Below, piece by piece: positions 34,657 through 43,948 of a DNA stretch of 64,000 bases (position 1 is the stretch's first letter; every line of letters begins with the position of its first letter). A model generated the notes under the pieces. It was not told where the DNA came from. It did not search any database and saw only the letters and a list, made by a program, of their open reading frames with translations. The stretch comes from Lasiodiplodia sp. COLG20 (taxonomy: Eukaryota; Ascomycota; Dothideomycetes; Botryosphaeriales; Botryosphaeriaceae): assembly GCA_009801085.1 (NCBI GenBank), contig VNWV01000003.1, positions 3,162,001 through 3,226,000 on the forward strand. Reading direction: 5' to 3'. The translations under genes were made by a program, and so were the position numbers.

Positions 34657-37600
34657 ATGGAACTTGCCAGTAGCGCAGACCGTCCAGAGCCGGACGAGGT
34701 ACTGGTTCTCCCTGATATCAGTACTCGCGCTCGCCGGTGCGCTGAAGCGATGATACGCCACAGCAATACTCTCGAACTTCACAGTAGTCTTCTTGAGAGA
34801 GAAAGATCCGAATGCTCGAAGAGCATGACCCTAAAAAAGTCTGCAGGATGAGCTGGGGCGTTTCAAAATCTGGGCAGGAAACCTCGGTGTCTTTGCCGCT
34901 AGACACGCTTCTGCAGATTATCGGCTTCGTTATGAGCCTGACATTAAGGAAGTTATCGTAAGGCTTCTGAAACGCCTTGAAAATCATCTGGCGACAATTC
35001 CGTCAGCCGAAGAGTCACATCCAGTTGGGGACAGGCAGTGCGAAGAAGATTCAGCCTCTACATATTCGTCAGACTCATCCCTGGGAATCAGCGATGCAAG
35101 TTCTCAGGAAGCAAATCAGGACTTGAACGATGAGTCAGCATCCGAGGACCCAGTTCTGGAGAGCATCAGTGACACGATAACTCATCTTTACCGTATCACC
35201 GCGATTATCAAGAAGCCACGCTCCACTAAAGAAGAAGACAGAGTCAGGGATTGGCTTGAAAGGGAAACTCCGCGGCTGGATGAGCAATTCCGGGATCTGG
35301 AGTCCTACGTCAGGTGGTCTATCAACAGGACACTGCCGAGGCTGAAACATTGCCCAACTCCAACTCTCGTGGACCGCCTAGTACAGAGTGTCTTATTCCG
35401 GCGCCAGAGGTTTCTCTACCGAGCCAGCCACCGCATGAAATTACAGCGAGGATTGGATGAGCTTTTTATTCAATCCCAACCAGTTGCCTCAGCTCAGCAG
35501 ACCACCAGTACCGACACTAACCCGAACAAGGAAACAGGCCTTGCACAGCCTCAAGAGCCCAAAGGTAAACACAAGGCAGTCACTTTCGTTGAAACTGTGG
35601 CCTCGTCAGTCCAACAGAAAGGATTTTCCACGTACGCCAAGTCCACCGTCCTTTCAGCCATCAGCCCCTCAGTCAGAGAAGGACTTGACCAGATAGACTT
35701 TCCACCACCCCCAAAGCCAGAAACAGGCTCCCTTGAAACGATCTGTCCATATTGCAGTCTACCCTTGAGCCAACAGGTGGTGGGAAGACAGAGAGCACAT
35801 CAATGGAAGTAAGTGAAATACCGGCGCATTTTCATGTTTCATACTTATTTTTGCCTTATTTAGACGCCATTTTCTACTGGATCTTGAACCCTATATTTGT
35901 CTTTTCGAAGATTGTTCTTCGAAAGTGTACAAGACTAAGGAAGAGTGGGTCAATCACATGGCTTATCAACACACCAAGGTATGGTCATGTCAGGCTGAAG
36001 GCCATGAGGACCAGTTTTTCCAGAGCGCAGACGCACTTATTTCTCATCTCCAAGGGGATCATACTCCCGAAATTATTCCTGAGCAAATGCCTTTCATGGT
36101 CGATAAATGCACAAAGCCGGCACCGGATGTGTTTGCTGCCCTTGCTTCAAGAAGTCAGCAGTCAAATATCCTCCTCACCTGTCCATTCTGCGAAGAAGAC
36201 GAAACGCGTGTCGAGGTGGTTGGAGACAGCGTTGTGGCTTCTTTCCCAAAGAACTCCTACAAGCGCATCCGAGACCATATATGCGGACATCTCGAAACAC
36301 TGGCGCTGCTTTCTCTCCCGGAAAGGGAAGACGTCGAAAGGACTGCATCGATCACACGGGGGTTAAGCAATAGAAGCGTTCGGATTGTCAACCAGGATCC
36401 AGGTCTCGAGGATTTGCCCCTACCTACTTTTGAGGACCATGGATGTAATGCCGCAATGGAGGATGACCAGCAGCCCGAGACAGAAGAATTCTGGCAATTC
36501 ATCAGGGATGATCCTACCCAGCTGCCGAAGTCGTTCCCTGCTCTGGATGACGATGATACGATCAAGAAATTCAGAAATGCCTACAGGGCAAAGCTTTGCC
36601 GCTCGGATAATACCGGCTCTCCGGAAGTACTAGAACTGGCACGGTCCTGGATCGCCAAGTGCAAATGCATCAATCAACAGGACGTGCCACAGTACCCAAC
36701 GCGTTTGATTGACCTTCAAGAGCTGAAAGAAGGTGGTGATCATGTCAGATTGGTCAATGGACACTATGTCCACCCCGGTCCCCAATATGTCACCCTGACT
36801 CATTGCCTGAAGGCCTTGGACATCACACTTTCAAAGGAGTCTATGTATGATGCTCTCAGGGGAATAAACATCAAGTCACTACATCCGATGTTCAGGGAAG
36901 CAATATGGTTTGCTTGCACTTTGGAGAATGTGCGATTCATCTGGATTGATGTCCTTTGCATCGTGCAAGACGACTTGTATGATTGGGTTTCAGAATCACG
37001 GAAACTGTGTGATGTATGGAGCAACTCATTCCTGAACATTAATGCAGCGGCTGCGACAGAAACCCAAGACAGGCTTTTTATGGATCGAGATCCAATACCG
37101 TTTCCCTACGACCATAGTGTTCAAGGACAACTATCTCCTGAACAGTTTTTCTGGCAGGAGTCTGTCTACACAGCGCCAGTGAACATGCGGGGCTGGGCAA
37201 TGCAAGAAAATCTTATGAACCGGAGAAAACTCTACTTTTGCAAGGAACAGATAGCCTGGGAGTGTCACGAAGGCCAGAAAATGGAGAGCCATCCGGAAAA
37301 GTATGCGTCCTACGACATTGACCCGCTCCGAACCGCTCACAGGCTTGAAATCCTTGATCTACTTCAGGAAGGCGCCAACTGGGCAAGCGTGTATGCATGC
37401 TGGGCGACTGTCGTGAACGATGTTTCGAAGATGCATCATATACACGCGGAGGAAAAACTCATGGCCGTTTCAAGTCTCGCGCGGCGAATTCAATCTCACA
37501 TACAGTCTGACTATTTAGCTGGCATGTGGAGACGCGATTTCGAGTCTCAGCTACTATGGCAGGTCAAGAAACAATGGAACTCAAGTCTTCAAATGTGGGT

Positions 37601-38216
37601 CCATCGCGGGAGCCACCGCTCTTGGCAAAACCGCGCCCCTTCCTTCTCATGGGCAGCTGTTGACACAGACTTGGGTCTTGAGTATGGGGCTCTTCGAGGT
37701 GGAGAAGAGATTTGCATCAAGGCAGATTTGATTGACATGCAATTTTGGGGTCCTGGTGAGGACACTTTTGGGTTACCCTTAGATTCTTCTTCCATGACAC
37801 TCACTGGCGACTTTCCTCTGAAGAGAGTTCAAGTGCTGCGGAACGAAGCGATTGGAGACCCCTTCGATAGCGATTATGTGGGTGTGCATTGGCAAAATCC
37901 CGACGAACAAATTGGAAACCCCACCCTTGACAGTGCTGAAGGTGATGTGGACATCTTTGGGCTGGACGGGAAGCTTTACTACCTCGCCGCTACGCCGGCT
38001 GTGAGAGTTGGTGAAGCGGTACACTATACTTGTCTCCTACTGCAGTCATATCCATCTGTTTTTGGAACCTTCAGAAGAGTTGGGTTGATAACAATCATTG
38101 GAAGAGGAGGCAAAGATCATGTTCGTGAGCTTTCGGGGGACGAAGAAAGTATGCCATGTCTTGACTGGAACCCTCGTGCAGGAGAGTTTGGGAAGCACAC
38201 AGTTCGCATTGTCTGA
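34657..38216 (+). CDS. Chimeric protein: helical N-terminal region, C2H2-like fingers, HET domain (apparent frame break near start)
   Basis: Two downstream exons are solid: 34847-35808 and 35864-38216, joined by a 55-nt intron (GTAAGT...TTTAG). The first opens DELGRFKIWAGNLGVFA, a start typical of a fungal N-terminal module found before zinc fingers and NLR-type domains. Next come finger-like motifs (CPYCSLPL; CLFEDCSS...HMAYQH; CPFCEED...HICGHLE), then a linker, RSWIAKCKC and a HET domain (YVTLTHC, FREAIWFACTL, FIWIDVLCIVQ, MRGWAMQENLM). No ATG opens this frame. A 64-codon frame starting at 34657 (MELASSADRP) ends in TGA at 34849, one base out of register. Skipping one A of the A6 run at 34833-34838 joins them naturally. 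So this is a frameshifted gene, an assembly error, or an unseen intron. In HET the usual W of HCWG is missing (HCLK). Confidence 0.72.
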
Positions 38217-38637
38217 GCAATGACGTACGATCACTATTTTAAACTTCAATGCAGCGTGTCTCGTAAAAGTCCGTGAAGTGAATCCGTTACGGCACGCCGG
38301 CAACGGCACGGACCGCAGCGTTGCCGAGCACCGATGTCTTGCATACCCGCTCTATCCGTTGACCAACAGGAGAACAGGAAAGCAGATCTCGAAAATGCCC
38401 AGAATCTGTTTGAATCCCGAATTACGGTACGATTGATCCACAGCGCTTCCAGGGTTCCCAATAAAACACTGCCACGGGCTGCTCACTTCTTGGCGTGCGA
38501 TCAACCTTAGCCTCAGTGGGCACTTTGCGCTCTATTTAGCTTCTTGATATTCCTGGCATACTTGCACACTGCAAATTCTAAGATCGACAAACTTCTCACA
38601 CATCTCACCTACCAGCACACCAGAAACAAAATCCGCA
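38217..38637. other. Intergenic, finger-HET to BTB
   Basis: About 420 bp between two plus-strand genes. No gene is supported. The last part is the pyrimidine- and CA-rich leader of the BTB gene. Confidence 0.45.
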
Positions 38638-39502
38638 ATGGCCACTACCATCCACCCCCAGGTCCAACAAGACCAGCCACAAGCCTCGTGCGCCTCTGCC
38701 TCGTCCCAAGCTCGTCCTGCACACCCTTAACTAATACCACAGCCGCCGGCCGCACAGTCCCTACGCCAGCCCACTCATCCACCTCACCTTCGGCAACTCG
38801 CCGCAACGCTGGCCCATCCACTCGGCCTTCCTCTCCCGGCACCCGAAGCTCTACTCGCTGCTCCAAACCCAACAGCCACCATCTCCCCCCAGCAACAGCG
38901 GCAACAACACGCACGCCAATGATTACGACGCCAACACCCTCCACCTGCCCCACGCCGACCCCCTGACCGCGCACACCCTCCTCCACTACCTCACCACCAC
39001 CCGCTACCAGACGCTCCGCACCACCGACGCCACGACCGCGTACGCCCTCGCCCTGCACGTCTACGCCGCCGCGGGCTGGTACGACCTGCGCGGCCTGCGC
39101 GACCTGGCCGCCGGGGAAATCGAGCGGCTCGGTGGCAGCAGCAGCAGCAAGAGCAGCAGCACCAGCTCGACGGCTGTTACTGGTCCTGAAGTGCCTCTCG
39201 AAGACGCGCTGGTGGAGCTGGGGAAGGCGGTGGAGCGGGCGTGCGGGAGGGATCAGGAGTGGTTGCTGGAGCGGCTCGAGGAGCGGCTGCGGGATGAGTT
39301 CAAGAAGGATAAGGGCGTGCTGGCGGAGAAGAAGACGTGGAGGGGGTTCAATCCGTTTGTGAGGACGCTGGTGATGGTTGTGGTGGGGTTGCAGGGGGGT
39401 GCGGGTGGGAAGAAGGGGAAGAAGCTGGATGAGGATGGGGAGGCGGAGGATGCTGTCGAAGGGGAGGAAGAGGAGGAGGAGGCGGAGGAGGAAGAAGAGT
39501 GA
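38638..39502 (+). CDS. BTB/POZ-like domain protein with acidic tail
   Basis: The best model is exon 1 38638-38687, then an intron from 38688 to 38742 or 38757 with a TTAACTAAT branch point, then exon 2 to 39502, giving 264-269 residues. Exon 2 carries a fungal BTB-like pattern: SPLIHLTFGN, WPIHSAFLSRHPKLYSLL, LHLPHADPLTAHTLLHYL (strand-helix arrangement), then YALALHVYAAAGWYDLRGLRDLA. BTB domains mediate dimerisation, and often ubiquitin-ligase adaptor or transcriptional roles. The C-terminus is a Lys patch followed by a long run of Glu/Asp. The donor (GTGCGC) is weak, so the N-terminal 20 residues are uncertain. It is convergent with the next HET gene, 78 bp away. Confidence 0.65.
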
Positions 39503-39580
39503 GGGACAGATACATTTCGTAGATGTAATGATTTCTTATAGGGACAGAAATTCAAGAGTGTGCTTTAATTCATCTCATGC

Positions 39581-42553
39581 TCATACCAACACGATCTCCT
39601 TCCATTCAGAAGATCCTCCAAGCCCGTTTTCGAAGGCAGTCGAGAAGACCTTGCCAAGCGCCACGCGGCTCCACGTGCCGTTCCTCTTCTCTGTCAGGAG
39701 GACGAAGTACAAATCCCACTCTGACTGTTTCCGCTCCAGCGGCAGGTAGTACGTCCATGCGCCGCATTCTTCCTCGGTGAACTTCTTCGCCTCGGATAGC
39801 GCGAGGAACTCGAACTGCGTGCTGTCCCAGTTGAGCTTCTCATTTTTCTGCCGCTCTTCTTCTTCTTCTACCCAATTCTCCGACAGCTGGATCGTACCGC
39901 ACCAGTCGTTCGACGCGTCTGTGATACTGAACCGTACGAGTCCGTTCTTACTCTTATGCTCTGAGGGATACAAGCGCAGGAAAGCTGAATGCGCCCAGAA
40001 CTGCAGGATAGGCGAGTCCGGGTACTCTCTGTCCTTGTCCGGAGTGTATTGCGCCATGTTGACTTTATAGGGGCTCTCTGGGATGGTCCGCTGGAAATAC
40101 ATCCTCTCGTCCTGGTGATGGTGCAGACCAATGGCGCGGCCGTATTGGTCGCGCGCTGTGCTGGTTGCGGTGCTGCGTGCTGCAGTTTCTAGCTGCTTTT
40201 TCTTCAGCCTCTCCATCTCCTTAATCTTCTTCAGCTCCCACATTCTTCTTTCTTCTTCAGCCCTCAACCTCTCTATCTCCTTCAGCTCCCGCATTCTTCT
40301 TTCTTCCGCAGCCTTCTTCTCCCGCATTCTTCTTTCTTCTTCAGCCTCCATCTCCCGCATTCTCCTTCTTCCTCAGTCTTTCTCTCATACATTTTCCTTT
40401 CTTCCGCAGCCTTCCTTTCCTCGAGGATATCAGTAGGCTGCCATCTACCCTTCCAAGCAATGGGTGCGCGCCTACTCAAGACCTGGAGATCGTCCGACTC
40501 GGAGCTGTACCCGCGCCACCGTGTCTCGGAGAATCTCGGCTGTCGAGCTGAGGTGGAATCCCATAACGGACGTAATCGGCCGCGACCATCGCGGATGTGC
40601 CATTGAATCCAGGTGTGATGGGTCAGCCATTCGTTGACATCCTCCAGGCAATCGTCGATCATGCTGTTTGTCAGATAATCCATGGTGCATCCTTGCCAGC
40701 CGCACCACGACCAGCTCGGAAAATTCGTCTCTCGCGTGTGTCCGCTGTTTCTGCGTCGGGACGGCTCGTCGTCGAAGCGTTCATCCTCGGATTCGTCTCC
40801 CATCCGCCGCTGTGATGACCCAAGTGGGATCCAGAGTAGAGCAAGGTCGAAATGAGATGTGGGAAGACCGAAGGTCAACGGAGAGCTCAAAGCGTCCTCG
40901 ATATGGTTCGAAACACCGTTGAAAGCTGCTAAGATGTCGCCCGATTTGGTGAGGTCTCTGGCTGAGTAGAGCTGAACGCAGTTCATGTAAAACCAGATGG
41001 GTCGTGGGGCTAAGGAGTTCAACAGCTGAAGTGGGGACTGCAGCAGATCCAAAGACCATCTGGAGGCATTGTCCACGCTTCCAGGAGCCGTGACTATATC
41101 CTCGGACATGGCAGCGGATCGACACTGGAACATGACGCGCCCTTCGGTGAATATCAGGCACCGCCGGGACAGAAGCCGTTCTTGAAATGTCCACCCTCGG
41201 GTGTTCCATTTGGATTTCTTGATGCTCGCTACGGCCAAGCGGCAGACCATCAGCCGCAACCCGGGCGCACACTCCACAATGATCTGTGAGTGTGTTGGCT
41301 TGCTTAAGGCTTTCAGACCGGTTGTGGCGTCGACTCCATCCGCAGCGCATATCGTCAGGTCAGCGTTGCGATAGATCATGTTCATGATTTCGGCATTGAG
41401 CTTCCATGAACGAGCACTGTTCTGAACGATGCATATGGCGTCGATCCACAGGTAGCGGTAACCGAGACGGCGAACGAGCTTGACTGTATCCTGGATGACT
41501 TTGGGCATTTTCTTGAACGGCTCTTCCAGCCCACCATGAAGCAACCGTGTAAGGACATTGCTGTGGACCGTCTTCTCCGCGTTTTTTCCGCCCCATACAT
41601 AGCTCAAGGCGACGTAAGGGTCATGTGTTTCTTGTCCCATCTCGCCAGGATCCGAAGCATCTGAATATCTGTCGTCGTCGTCGTCGTCGTAGCTGTCGAA
41701 CCGTTTCACGGGATGCCGTGGAAGAGTGGTCAAGCACATTTGTTCAACATCGATGACACCAAAGTACGACTGGTCAGTCACCTCTTGAAATGCTGCTTTC
41801 TCTCTTGCGGAATGCCAACAATCCCTTCCATGGTTGTTGAGGCAGTCATCCAGCCAGCTTTTGACTAGCGTTTCTCGACTTGCTTCGGACGACACCTTCC
41901 GTGCCAGAAAGTGCGAATCTTCCTGCCACATGTGTCTCGCATCGGAATTGATCAGGTTGTAGCGATTCTGTGTGACCAAGACCAGGTACGCATCTTCAAG
42001 CATGCCATTTTCCCATTGAAGGTGGAGTCTTCTAGTACGGGCCTTGACACGCTCATGGCTGTTACCCGCACTGCGGCCATCAATTTCCCAAGTCACATAA
42101 CATGTGGCGCGTTGTTGTTCTTCGGTCCAGACCGTCTCTTCTCCGGTCCCGACAGATCTCGTGACAAGCTCGCAGAACCTGCAATAGTTACTTCGATTCG
42201 AAATTTCCTCGAAGGTTCCAAGAGGATATTTTGTATTCGCCTGCTTCGGCGAAAAAGCACTTGGAGACTCCTTGGTGAAGTATTGGCCCCTTTCCACGTT
42301 ATGTGCATTGTTGATGAGGAATCTATCCATAGAAAGACCCAAGTTTGAGCATGTTGCACAAACCCGCTGCGAATATCAGTCTCTTAAATGATATAACTGG
42401 AATTTCGAGAAGACCTACAGCAGCATTACTCCTGTCCTGTTTGCTCGGATTTGCGCCTCCGCTGATCGGTTGGCCATTTGCTTCAAACCCTGGATAGTCT
42501 TCCTTGTCCACAGAATTTGTTTCGACACATTTTGGCTTTTCGATCGACGACAT
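39581..42553 (-). CDS. HET-domain protein with coiled-coil repeat and apparent frame break
   Basis: Exon 1 is 42553-42419 (45 codons). Intron 42418-42367 (GTAGGT...TCGCAG) leads to exon 2 from 42366, which opens RVCATCSNLGL and continues through YCRFCELV to a clear HET domain: YVALSYVWGG, IQDTVKLVRRLGYRYLWIDAICIVQ, RGWTFQERLLSRRCLIF. An Asp run precedes HET. After FPSWSWCGW the frame enters a Glu/Arg/Lys repeat (EERKAAEERKMYERK). It then loses register at about 40365 and stops at 40282, while the conserved C-terminal region (FWAHSAFLRLYPS, NDWCGTIQLSENWV, EECGAWTYYLPLERKQSEWDLYFV, WKEIVLV) continues in another frame to 39581. One extra A in GAAGAA-GG would restore EERRMRE repeats. So it is frameshifted, polymorphic, or mis-assembled. 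An intact protein would be about 970 residues. Confidence 0.75.
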
Positions 42554-43948
42554 CGTATAACGCTTGGGGAGGGATTCAACTCTTGGTTGTGCGGCGCAGA
42601 CGAGGCAGGCAGATAATTAGGCCAGGTTTCAACTCCGAAGGCGGGCGACGTGGTAGCATGCAAATTTGGCCCCCGCACCAAGCAAGACAGCCACATGCAT
42701 ATGTAGCTTAGAGTAAGCCACTAGATTGGCTAATTGACCGCCACTGACATAGCTACCTGCTCATACAGACTGTGAGCTTACATACCCACGGATGAGTAAT
42801 TATTTCGAGGCATAAGCAGGTATTGAATTCCTCCGCCATATCAAAATCGTACGCTTAATCGTAGACCTTGGTCAACTCGTTTAGTAGCGCAATATCCACG
42901 CCATCACTCTGTCCGAACTCCAGCGTACTCTTTTGTGGTCGGATTATCGTAGGAAGACTCTCTCTATCTCTACTTTCGATAATTGATATGTTGCTGGGAA
43001 GATTTTGGACGCTCTGACGGGAAACAAAGGCTCGTTTTTTCGTGACTTGGTGACCGTACCTTCAATTTCCTTGAACATGCCAGCGTCCTTGCACTGCGTC
43101 ATCCGAGCGGTAGCGACGGCGCTCTCTTTGCGTAACGCGACGATCTCTGGTTCATTGAAGACGAGGCCGGACTCCTGGATTACGGTGTGCGGCTGGACGT
43201 GGCGCGATGCTGAGTGAGGAGGTGAGCGGGCGATGTATTGAGCTATCCGATGGAAAGAAAGCACTAAATACTCCCATTGACAGTCGCACCTGCCAACAAC
43301 GGCACTTGTCAGGTGTGAGCCCTGGCGCACGGACCACCAGGCGTCCTTATATACCCTGCTACTCCTCGACCGAACCACCTTTTCCTCTTCTTCAGCTCTC
43401 TTTGCCTTTTGGCTTAGATCAAGGGAGAAATTTGGGTGACGACTACCCTTCACAAAAAGGTCGGGGCAGGACGGGAGGGGCTGGATGCCTTGGGTGACGA
43501 CTACCCTTAAAGGTCGGGGTGGGAAAGGGATGATATAGAGGTGACGACTACCTGGAAAGGTCGGGGCGGGTGGGAATGCAGCCTTAGTGCTGGGTAAAGA
43601 AGGTGAGTGAGTGCTCTTGAAATTGGTGATTGCTGTTGATGAGCTTGGTGACGACACCTTGGGTTGGGTGGGCTGCAGCAACTTAATTCTGGAGGTGAAT
43701 CTCAAGCAGTTCTCAGTTAGAAAAGATGTTCATCTGATGAGTGGTGTGCAACTGAAGTGAAGTGAAACATGTCTTGATGCGTGCCTCACCTCTGAGCTCG
43801 ACTTTGGGCGCGATGTCACTAACGCGCCGGTCACCCGTTGAGACGATCTCAATGTAGCTGTAGATGCTGGAGGATAGTTGCACGCCGAAGTTGGCCACTT
43901 GCCATTGATCGATTAGGCAGGGCCAATATTGAGGTAGCCACAAGAAAC
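42554..43948. other. Intergenic with a possible unsupported minus-strand frame
   Basis: About 1.4 kb between two minus-strand HET genes. A minus-strand frame at 43705-42944 is open but has no recognised motif, and it runs through the direct repeats at 43435-43680, so I do not call it a gene. Confidence 0.4.
43435..43680 (+). repeat. Degenerate direct repeats with a GGTGACGAC core
   Basis: Four imperfect copies start at 43435, 43493, 43540 and 43647. The first three share GGTGACGACTACC, followed after a few bases by AAAGGTCGGGG and a G-rich spacer; the fourth keeps GGTGACGAC. Spacing is irregular (58, 47 and 107 bp). It lies upstream of the minus-strand HET gene that starts at 42553, so it could be a protein-binding array or a decaying minisatellite. 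Confidence 0.7.

Noticed and set aside
42944..43705. 253-codon minus-strand frame as a gene
   Set aside because: It runs through the direct-repeat array, shows no recognised motif, signal peptide or splice pattern, and its composition follows the repeats.
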